From Candidatus Competibacteraceae bacterium (lineage in GTDB: Bacteria > Pseudomonadota > Gammaproteobacteria > Competibacterales > Competibacteraceae), in NCBI GenBank assembly GCA_020445045.1, contig JAGRHI010000343.1, forward strand, positions 485 through 6,194: 5,710 bases of DNA, written 5' to 3'. The translations under genes and the position numbers were made by a program. Positions 1 through 5,312 of this stretch are shown here, one piece after another. Numbering within the stretch: the stretch's first letter is position 1; every line of letters begins with the position of its first letter. Below the pieces are notes generated by a model. It was not told where the DNA came from, ran no database searches, and saw only the letters and a list, made by a program, of their open reading frames with translations.

Positions 1-274
1 TGCTTTTACCCATCAGCACTTCGCCATCCAGTTCGCCTTCGACGGTGATTTCCATGCCGCGCACGTTCAGTCTGCGCTGCGTGGCGACAATCCGGGCGAT
101 GCTGCCGATGCAGCCGGCTAGGGCAACGAACAGATATTCCAGCGGAGTTGGGCCTTTATTGGCGCCGCCGGGCGTGGGTTGATCGACATAGACGACATGA
201 TCGCGAATGCGACTTTCGATGGTGAACTTGGGGCCGAGCTTGGAGGTGACCTGAAGTTTTTTCAGCGATGCCAT
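1..274 (-). CDS. OsmC-family protein, N-terminal 91 residues (runs off left edge)
   Basis: Reading leftwards from ATG at 274-272, the frame is open to the window edge and gives 91 residues. The segment GPTPLEYLFVALAGCIGSIA (residues 41-60) is the signature of the OsmC/Ohr fold: a P-x-E motif followed by the helix carrying the first redox cysteine (Cys55 here). The second conserved cysteine would lie beyond the edge. OsmC-family proteins are cytoplasmic thiol-dependent peroxidases or related small-molecule-binding proteins; which subgroup this belongs to cannot be settled from half a protein. The start is supported by AGAGG seven bases upstream (minus strand, about 281-287) and by the N-terminus MASLKKLQVTSKLGPKF, which enters the first beta strand at the usual distance. 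It has its own candidate promoter at 345-373, separate from the upstream gene that ends at 401. The family call is firm; substrate and role are unknown. Confidence 0.88.
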   Translation of the reverse strand, partial: MASLKKLQVTSKLGPKFTIESRIRDHVVYVDQPTPGGANKGPTPLEYLFVALAGCIGSIARIVATQRRLNVRGMEITVEGELDGEVLMGKS

Positions 275-344
275 GATGAAGCCTCTACCTGTACTGAAAC
301 AAGAATGCCACCCGTCCGGGTCGGCGGAATCGTGGAAAAAAACA

Positions 345-373
345 ATAATAGAGGCTCGGCATCGATGCTACAA
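345..373 (-). promoter_or_regulatory. Candidate sigma70 promoter for the OsmC-family gene
   Basis: On the minus strand a -35-like TTGTAG (373-368) and a -10 TATTAT (350-345, 5 of 6 matches to consensus) are separated by exactly 17 bases. Transcription would begin near 338, giving a leader of about 64 bases before the ATG at 274. The -35 box is weak (3 of 6), so this rests mainly on the -10 box and the spacing. The stretch between 275 and 400 holds no gene. Confidence 0.45.
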
Positions 374-400
374 CGCGCAATTTACTGGACAAGGCGTGGA

Positions 401-823
401 TTATGTGTCAGGCGACTTGGGTTGCTGGGCGGCGATCCAACTGCCGGGTGGGGCGTGTTCGTCGCAGCAAGCGAGCAGTCGGCGACGGTGATAGCGCAAT
501 TGTCCCGGCGCGCCGCAGCATTCGCAGACGGTGCAGGATGCGCGTTCCGCCGCCGCGCACAGGGCGTAAAGATGCTGGTCCGCTTGATCCAGCCTGAAGC
601 GTAGCGTGCCCAGTTCCTGTTTGACTTGCACCACTAGCGGGTTGAGTCCGATTTGCGCGGCGTGGGTGGTGATATCGGCGGCGAGTTGGCGGATGAGATC
701 GTACCAGCCGTCCTCGCATTCGAAACCGAAGCCCATCAGGTTTTGGGTGACCGGCAGGTGGCGGCCCCGGAATAGTTCGGGAAATTCGGCAAACAGCCGT
801 TCGGTCAGTTCGGGATTCATCAT
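401..823 (-). CDS. Hypothetical protein, 140 aa, with C-terminal CxxC...CxxH putative zinc knuckle
   Basis: This 140-residue protein of unknown function starts at ATG 823-821. An in-frame TGA lies directly before that codon, so the start can only be this ATG or the adjacent one at 820-818. The middle part has GFECEDGWYDLIRQL (residues 33-47) and VVQVKQELGTLRFRLD (64-79). The C-terminal part has C100-E-C-C103-G-A-P-G and, 16 residues later, C120-D-E-H123, which could bind one zinc ion (C100, C103, C120, H123). I recognise the pattern (GWY-x-L-I, VKQ/EK-x-G-x-LRF, CGAPG, CDxH) from uncharacterised bacterial and prophage proteins, without a known function. It is cytoplasmic by appearance, with no signal peptide or membrane segment. 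It is divergent from the SIR2-NACHT gene across a 116-base gap with no convincing promoter in either direction. The reading frame is convincing; the function is not known. Confidence 0.8.
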   Translation of the reverse strand: MMNPELTERLFAEFPELFRGRHLPVTQNLMGFGFECEDGWYDLIRQLAADITTHAAQIGLNPLVVQVKQELGTLRFRLDQADQHLYALCAAAERASCTVCECCGAPGQLRYHRRRLLACCDEHAPPGSWIAAQQPKSPDT

Positions 824-910
824 TCATCTTCAAGAGTAGTGGCAGGACGAAAATGGCATGGTTGTGGCGGTAGTCTCCAGGACGACTCAAAATTTACCAT
901 AGCGAAGATG

Positions 911-933
911 GCCGGATACGGCTGAAAGGGAGA
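911..933 (+). promoter_or_regulatory. Leader hairpin and Shine-Dalgarno of the SIR2-NACHT gene
   Basis: GGGAG at 928-932 (within AAAGGGAGA, 925-933) lies seven bases before the ATG at 940 and sets the start there rather than at the second in-frame ATG (949). Three bases before this purine run is a perfect small hairpin, GCCG-GATA-CGGC (911-922). The Shine-Dalgarno is convincing; any regulatory role of the hairpin is a guess. No clear -35/-10 pair was found between 824 and 910. Confidence 0.55.
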
Positions 934-939
934 CGAACC

Positions 940-3900
940 ATGATCGCTATGAATCAGAAAACTCTTGTCGATGACCTGAAACGGCAGATCGCGTGCGGGC
1001 AGGTGGTCGTGGTGACTGGAACCGGCGTATCCGTCGCTGTTTGCGAGGATCAGCAGGTAGACGGGTTTTCGGTTGCAACTTGGACAGGACTGCTGAAACA
1101 CGGCGTTCATTTTTGTCAGCACACTGAGAGCACCTTGAATGCGAAAGAGGCCAAAGCTGTTTTGGGGCAAATCCGTGTGGGTGAAACGGATTTCCTCGTT
1201 GCCGCCGCTGAGCTCGTCACAGAGCGTCTACGCGGCAAAAGGCCCGGCGCATTCCGGGGTTGGTTGAAGGATTCGGTTGGTAAACTTGCGCCCACGCAAC
1301 CGGACATTATCAAAACGCTGGCGAGTTGGCCGGTGAAGCTGACGACTCTGAATTACGACCATCTGCTAGAAGCGGTTACGAGTCGTCCATCGCTCACTTG
1401 GCAAGACCGCGACAAAATCGAAGAGATTCTGCGTTACGGCGGCGACGCAGTTATTCACCTTCACGGTGATTTTGATCGACCGGAGTCGGTCATCCTCGGC
1501 CTGTCATCCTACGCCAAGGTCGTCAACGACTCGCACACTCAGGCGGTTTTGCAACTGTTCACGTTGGGACGCACGTTGTTGTTCGTGGGGTGTGGTGGCA
1601 CCTTCCAAGACCCGAATTTCAGCCGACTGATCGAATGGGGGCGGGAGGCGCTCAAGGATTCCACCGCGCGGCACTTCGTTCTCTGCCGAAAGAGCGAGAA
1701 AGCCAAATTCGTGGAGCTTCAGAAAACAGCTCCCTGGCTTTATCCCATCGTGTTCGGGGCGAAGCACGAAGATTTGTTGCCCTTCCTGCGTGGCTTGGCA
1801 CCCGCCGCGATGCCCAGTCATCCGCACGGGCCGCCGCCCAAACCGCCGTCGCTCCATCTCGCCGTTTACGCCAAGGCCGTGCGCGACCGTTACGCCAAGC
1901 TCAAGCTGGAATCCCTCGACGCTACCGGTTGCTATTACCGCGAGTTGGAGCTTTGGCGAGTATTCGTGCCGCAGCACGTCCGTGAGTGTCAGGACTATTT
2001 GCCGCAAGTACTGGAATTGCCCAAGGAGCATTTGCGCCGCCTGCGAGAAGAAGGCCAGATCGAGAGCGGCGAATTGGATGCTGAAAGAATTCAAGAATTG
2101 CGCCGCCGCTATCTCGACCAAACACCCCGCAACGCGCTGGAATTGGTGGACGACCCGGTTTTGCCGAAAGTGGTTATTTTGGGGGACCCCGGCGCGGGTA
2201 AATCCTGTTTGCTGCAAGCATTGACGTTGCGCTGGGCCGAACGGCCCGAACTCGAAAGGCAGCGTCTGGATTTGCCGTTGTTGATTGAATTGCGCGCCTA
2301 CGCGCAAGCCCGCGAACGCGATCACATCAACGGTTTTCTCGACTTCTGGCAGAGAAGTCCATTGGCGCTCTGTCAACTTGATTCGCAGGGATTGCGCGAA
2401 TTGCTGGAAAGCGGTCGAGTGCAGGTATTTTTCGATGGATTGGACGAAGTGTTCGATCCCGCATTGCGTGAGGAAGTGGCGAACGTGATTCAGCGTTTCG
2501 CCAATGACTTTCCCTGCGTTCGTATCGTTGTGACCTCGCGGGTCATTGGCCACAAAGGCGAGAGTTTCCGCAGCGCTGATTTTCACCATTTCATGCTTCA
2601 GGAATTGGACGACGACCAAATTACGACCTTTTTGGGTCGATGGTATCGCGATACTTACTGTTCCACCGAGATTGTCGAGCGGGATGAAAAACATGCGCGT
2701 CTGACCCGCGCCATCACGGATTCTCAACCCATCCGCGAGCTGGCGGGCAATCCGCTTTTGCTCACCATGATGGCGATTCTCAACCGCTATTGCAACTTGC
2801 CACGCGATCGGGCGGAGTTGTACGAGGAATGTTCTAAGCTGTTGCTGCAACAGTGGAAAGTTGAAGATGCTTTGCGCGCTGATCCTGATTTGGCAACGGA
2901 CGCCTTGGCAATCGGGTTGCGAGAAAAGCAAGGCATACTCCGCCGCCTTGCACGCGCCATGCAGACCGGTGTAAACGGGCCGCTAGGAAATTTGATTGCG
3001 ACCGACCAGTTGGAAACGATCATTGAGGATGCAGTGAAACCGTTGGTGAAGGGCAATCCGCGTGCCGTCGCCCGCGCTTTGATTCGCCACCTGCGCGAGC
3101 GCAATTTCATCCTCTGTTTTGCAGGAGGCGATTCCTACGCTTTTGTCCATCGCACTTTTCTCGAATATTTTTGCGCCGACGATCTGCGCGCTCGCTTCGA
3201 GCACGAGAAGAGCATCGACGCGGACTATCTCAAGACACAAGTGTTTGGCCTGCATTGGCCGGACGAAACCTGGCATGAAGTGTTGTGTCTCGTGGCAGGG
3301 ATGATTCATCCAAAAGTATTGGCGGGTATCTTGGAGTTCTTGATAGATCAAGTAGATACAGCAGAAATAGGGAAAAACGTTTTTCTGGCAGTGCGGTGTA
3401 TTGGAGAAATACAGGAATACCAGGTATCGGAACTTGGTCAGATTGAACGCATTATTTTTAGTAAGGCAAAAGAGTGCTTTTGGAGAGATAGATCGTATAG
3501 CTCGACAATCAATTTTAAGCCGCCAAGCGTACAATCAAAGACCAGTGATAAGCTAGAGTTAATAACTCGTATCTGGCGTAATCACTCAGCAATCCTAAGT
3601 TGGCTTCGGGATATAATTAGAGATCATCAGGATACGTCTGCACGAGTTTTTTCAATCTTAAAGATTGCTGATTGGAAAGATGATCTTAATAATTTGTTCC
3701 TTCTCAGATATTGCATCCAATTTGATCAAAGCTGGGATATACGATGGGCAGCCGTGGAGGCATTGATACGAGGTTGGAAAGATGATCTTAGTACCTTGCC
3801 TCTTCTCAAAGCACTTGCTCAATCCGACGAAAGTAGTCATGTGCGGCAATCAGCGTTAGAAGCACTTGTTCAGCATTGGAAGGGTGATCCTGATGTCTTG

Positions 3901-4299
3901 CCTATGCTCAAGATTAGAGCGAGGACCGATAAGGATAAAACTGTGCAGCGGACAGCGATAGAAGCGTTAGCACGCGATTGGAAAGACGATCCTGACCTAT
4001 TGCCGCTCCTTAAAAATCGCGCTCAAAGCGACGGAAACGATTGGATACGCTGGGTAGCGGTGGAAGCATTGGCACAGGATTGGAAGGATGATCGTGAAAC
4101 ACTGTCTCTTCTCAAAGTTTGCATCCAGAACGACGAAAGTTGGCTTGTGCGGCGGGTGGCAGTGTGGTGGCTGGCGCGGAACTGGGAAGACGACCCTGAT
4201 GTTTTGCCTTTGCTTAAAGAGCGAGCCGAAACTGATGATCATGTGAGTGTACGGCGAGTAGCGCTGTTAGCACTGAGGCGGCTGGAAAGACGACCATGA
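940..4299 (+). CDS. NLR-like antiphage defence protein: SIR2 NADase - NACHT NTPase - HEAT-like repeats
   Basis: Three-part protein of 1119 residues, predicted cytoplasmic. SIR2-like domain (about 8-285): dinucleotide-binding GTGVS (27-31, usually GAGxS), TTLNYD (135-140, catalytic Asn138), HLHGDF (173-178, catalytic His175) and LLFVGCGGTFQDPNF (213-227). A proline-rich hinge (292-304) leads into a helical pre-NACHT segment (305-405). The NACHT domain has Walker A GDPGAGKS (415-422), Walker B VFFDGLDE (496-503), sensor VVTSR (530-534), GNPLLL (603-608) and FVHRTFLEYF (735-744). Residues 879-1114 are HEAT-like repeats, the presumed sensor. In related bacterial STAND/NLR-like systems (Avs5-type SIR2-STAND, bNACHT proteins) target recognition triggers oligomerisation, and SIR2 effectors degrade NAD+, aborting infection; that role is inferred here. 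It is a single-gene system, the only plus-strand gene in the window. GC falls sharply near nt 3300, and a frame lesion just before the stop removes the last repeat. Confidence 0.92.
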   Translation: MIAMNQKTLVDDLKRQIACGQVVVVTGTGVSVAVCEDQQVDGFSVATWTGLLKHGVHFCQHTESTLNAKEAKAVLGQIRVGETDFLVAAAELVTERLRGKRPGAFRGWLKDSVGKLAPTQPDIIKTLASWPVKLTTLNYDHLLEAVTSRPSLTWQDRDKIEEILRYGGDAVIHLHGDFDRPESVILGLSSYAKVVNDSHTQAVLQLFTLGRTLLFVGCGGTFQDPNFSRLIEWGREALKDSTARHFVLCRKSEKAKFVELQKTAPWLYPIVFGAKHEDLLPFLRGLAPAAMPSHPHGPPPKPPSLHLAVYAKAVRDRYAKLKLESLDATGCYYRELELWRVFVPQHVRECQDYLPQVLELPKEHLRRLREEGQIESGELDAERIQELRRRYLDQTPRNALELVDDPVLPKVVILGDPGAGKSCLLQALTLRWAERPELERQRLDLPLLIELRAYAQARERDHINGFLDFWQRSPLALCQLDSQGLRELLESGRVQVFFDGLDEVFDPALREEVANVIQRFANDFPCVRIVVTSRVIGHKGESFRSADFHHFMLQELDDDQITTFLGRWYRDTYCSTEIVERDEKHARLTRAITDSQPIRELAGNPLLLTMMAILNRYCNLPRDRAELYEECSKLLLQQWKVEDALRADPDLATDALAIGLREKQGILRRLARAMQTGVNGPLGNLIATDQLETIIEDAVKPLVKGNPRAVARALIRHLRERNFILCFAGGDSYAFVHRTFLEYFCADDLRARFEHEKSIDADYLKTQVFGLHWPDETWHEVLCLVAGMIHPKVLAGILEFLIDQVDTAEIGKNVFLAVRCIGEIQEYQVSELGQIERIIFSKAKECFWRDRSYSSTINFKPPSVQSKTSDKLELITRIWRNHSAILSWLRDIIRDHQDTSARVFSILKIADWKDDLNNLFLLRYCIQFDQSWDIRWAAVEALIRGWKDDLSTLPLLKALAQSDESSHVRQSALEALVQHWKGDPDVLPMLKIRARTDKDKTVQRTAIEALARDWKDDPDLLPLLKNRAQSDGNDWIRWVAVEALAQDWKDDRETLSLLKVCIQNDESWLVRRVAVWWLARNWEDDPDVLPLLKERAETDDHVSVRRVALLALRRLERRP
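3574..4281 (+). repeat. Tandem 34-residue (102-bp) HEAT-like repeats in the sensor end of the SIR2-NACHT protein
   Basis: Tryptophans at residues 912, 946, 980, 1014, 1048 and 1082 are each exactly 34 apart. Each opens a unit of the form W-K-D-D-P-D-x-L-P-L-L-K-x-R-A-x-x-D, then VRRxAVEALAxx. The six units run from nt 3673 to 4281. A divergent 33-residue unit precedes them (W879, nt 3574), and a seventh continues out of frame after 4282. Two helices per unit, with the L-P-L-L-K and A-V-E-A-L cores, fit the HEAT/PBS-lyase repeat class. DNA identity between neighbouring units can be high: a 17-base run at 3672-3688 recurs at 3774-3790, exactly 102 bases on. The array probably forms a curved solenoid that contacts the trigger molecule. 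Confidence 0.85.
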
Positions 4300-4354
4300 C
4301 GTTGTGGCTTGGCTCAAAGCCTATAAGCAGCAGCCCGGTGCTGATGAGGGATGA
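4283..4354 (+). pseudogene. Out-of-frame remnant of the last HEAT-like repeat and C-terminal tail of the SIR2-NACHT gene
   Basis: The annotated frame ends in RRLERRP and a stop at 4297-4299. In the +1 frame from TGG at 4283 the sequence reads WKDDHDVVAWLKAYK..., ending in PGADEG and TGA at 4352-4354. This is the expected opening of a seventh repeat. The 34-residue period puts its tryptophan codon at 4285; it is at 4283, so two bases are missing (or one was inserted and a codon lost) within about 4270-4282. For example, a lost GC after CTG (4273-4275) would restore L-A-G-G-W-K-D-D. No slippery site suggesting programmed frameshifting is visible. It could also be a sequencing error. Confidence 0.75.
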
Positions 4355-4367
4355 ACGATAAGCCGCG

Positions 4368-4680
4368 CTATTCCCTGAAAGCCGCCTCCAGCGTTTCGGC
4401 ATCCAACACTTGTTCCGCCCACTGCTCCAACTGGGTTGGCGTGCCTTCCGCGAGCCGCGTTTCCACCCAGTCCGGCAACTCGCCAAAACGCTTCCGCAGT
4501 TGTCGGCGCGGCAGCAAGGGTGATGCCTTGTTGCAAGCCTTGTTGCAAGCCCTGTTGCAAACCCAATTCCGGCCCGCGTTTCATGCCGAGCCGCTCGGCG
4601 CTGCTGATGTAACGCATTTTCGCGTCCTCCTCCAGTTCCTGAACTACGTTTACTTTCAACTGGCGAATAGTTGAAGTCAT
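4368..4680 (-). pseudogene. Remnant of an Rpn-family (PD-(D/E)XK nuclease/transposase, DUF4351) gene, N-terminus missing and frameshifted
   Basis: From ATG 4680-4678 the minus strand reads MTSTIRQLKVNVVQELEEDA, then KMRYISSAERLGMKRG and a glutamine-rich LQQG run. YISSAERxG followed by QQG repeats is the typical link between the nuclease domain and the C-terminal DUF4351 region of Rpn/YhgA-like proteins. After GIT (4527-4519) the frame degenerates, but the frame shifted by one base, starting with TTG at 4517, continues as LRKRFGELPDWVETRLAEG, then QLEQWAEQVLDAETLEAAF and TAG at 4370-4368, a good DUF4351 end. So one base was gained or two lost in the CCC run near 4518-4521. The PD-(D/E)XK nuclease domain is absent upstream, where vapC lies instead. 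The ATG overlaps the vapC stop as ATGA, so a short product could be co-translated. A functional nuclease is excluded. Confidence 0.8.
4525..4560 (-). repeat. Three 12-bp tandem repeats encoding LQQG
   Basis: The units at 4525-4536, 4537-4548 and 4549-4560 are GCCTTGTTGCAA twice and GCCCTGTTGCAA once on the plus strand. On the minus strand they encode repeated L-Q-Q-G, the variable glutamine/glycine linker of Rpn-family proteins. Copy number probably varies by slippage; as the unit is 12 bases, changes stay in frame. Confidence 0.8.
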
Positions 4681-5060
4681 GGTTCCATTCGGGCAATCGC
4701 TTCGAAATCGCGGTCATCGTGCAGTAATGCCACACCATGTTCGATAGCTTGGCGTGCGATCAGGCAATCGTTTGAACTGCGTGGAGTCACGCCCGCCCAG
4801 CGGCAACGACAATACAGATGGGCGGCGGCGATATGCGTTGCGGTCAAGTCGCTGGATGCGAGTAAAGGAAGGTCGGCAAAATACCGTTGCAGGGTGGCGA
4901 AATGAGCATCGGAACCCGCGCCTTGCAGGATTTCCTGAAGAATCAGCGGCGTCAGGGCGACGGTCGTTTCCGAATCCAATATCCGTTTCAAGTGATGGAC
5001 CGCTGGCCGGTCAACATTCCGTAGCAGACCGATCCACGCCGAGGTATCAACCAAAATCAT
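4677..5060 (-). CDS. vapC: VapC-type PIN-domain ribonuclease toxin
   Basis: PIN-domain toxin of 127 residues, expected to cleave RNA (in known VapCs, often tRNA or rRNA) with Mg2+ when freed from its antitoxin. The acidic active-site residues are all present, numbered from the ATG at 5060: Asp5 in ILVDTSAW, Glu43 in LILQEILQG, Asp98 in SSNDCLIA and Asp115/Asp116 in LLHDDRDF. So the enzyme looks intact. A GTG three codons upstream (5069) would add Val/Met-Pro-Ala. I prefer the ATG because family members begin MILVDTS and neither start has a good Shine-Dalgarno. It overlaps the end of vapB by 14 bases (23 with the GTG start), as expected for translational coupling in a VapBC operon. Its TGA overlaps the ATG of the Rpn remnant. 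The family call is firm; the RNA target is unknown. Confidence 0.92.
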   Translation of the reverse strand: MILVDTSAWIGLLRNVDRPAVHHLKRILDSETTVALTPLILQEILQGAGSDAHFATLQRYFADLPLLASSDLTATHIAAAHLYCRCRWAGVTPRSSNDCLIARQAIEHGVALLHDDRDFEAIARMEP

Positions 5061-5256
5061 CGCCGGCACGAGCCGCTTTATGGTCGTAATCGGGATCGAT
5101 GAGTTCCTGACCGACCAGTTCGAGAATCCGTCGCTGTTTCTGACTCGCCACGAACCGCCGCAAAGCGATGTCTACCGCTTCTCGCTTGGTTTTGACTTTG
5201 GCCAGCCGCATGGCCTCATTGATGAGTTCATCATTGAGTACGATATTGGTACGCAT
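5047..5256 (-). CDS. vapB: VapB-family antitoxin
   Basis: Antitoxin of 69 residues. The N-terminal part, MRTNIVLNDELINEAMRLAK, then KTKREAVDIALRRFV (residues 22-36), is the ribbon-helix-helix DNA-binding region of the VapB_antitoxin family: a short beta strand, then two helices. The C-terminal tail, with LVGQELIDPDYDHKAARAGD (about 47-66), is the acidic and aromatic segment that normally wraps around VapC and blocks its active site. The start is very well supported: AGGAGGT (5267-5261) lies four bases before the ATG. The gene is complete and overlaps vapC. VapB or the VapBC complex would be expected to repress the promoter at 5277-5305. It begins 56 bases after the stop of the YheS-like gene on the same strand, so some read-through from that gene is possible. 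Confidence 0.92.
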   Translation of the reverse strand: MRTNIVLNDELINEAMRLAKVKTKREAVDIALRRFVASQKQRRILELVGQELIDPDYDHKAARAGDDFG

Positions 5257-5260
5257 ATGT

Positions 5261-5305
5261 ACCTCCTAATGTGTGCAGTGTAAGTGACTGAATAAGCGAG
5301 CACAA
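5261..5305 (-). promoter_or_regulatory. Candidate vapBC promoter and strong Shine-Dalgarno
   Basis: On the minus strand TTGTGC (5305-5300) and TACACT (5282-5277) are 17 bases apart and could be -35 and -10 boxes (3 of 6 and 4 of 6 matches). The consensus-like Shine-Dalgarno AGGAGGT follows at 5267-5261. An 8-bp palindrome, ACAATTGT (5302-5309), overlaps the -35 and could be part of a VapBC operator, but it is short. The Shine-Dalgarno is certain; the promoter is moderate. Confidence 0.45.
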
Positions 5306-5312
5306 TTGTCGA

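Noticed and set aside
280..356. 8-bp inverted repeat AGCCTCTA (280-287) and TAGAGGCT (349-356) around the OsmC leader
   Set aside because: One arm lies upstream of the predicted transcription start, so no RNA hairpin forms; arms of this length arise by chance over such a distance.
179..604. 141-residue open frame on the plus strand
   Set aside because: It overlaps the OsmC N-terminus and the zinc-knuckle gene in antisense and has no recognisable motif.
408..890. 160-residue minus-strand frame overlapping the zinc-knuckle gene
   Set aside because: Arginine/proline-rich out-of-frame translation of the 401-823 gene; the latter has ordered motifs and a fixed start.
1504..2931. 475-residue open frame on the minus strand inside the SIR2-NACHT gene
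   Set aside because: It lies antisense to well-supported SIR2 and NACHT motifs, shows no recognisable domain and has no plausible ribosome site; it is a shadow of the GC-rich plus-strand coding.
4311..4321. GGCT-CAA-AGCC hairpin after the SIR2-NACHT stop as a terminator
   Set aside because: Four-base stem with no following T-tract, and it lies inside the out-of-frame repeat coding.
4214..4738. 174-residue minus-strand frame through the Rpn remnant
   Set aside because: Composition is that of an out-of-frame reading; the Rpn and DUF4351 motifs are in the two other frames.
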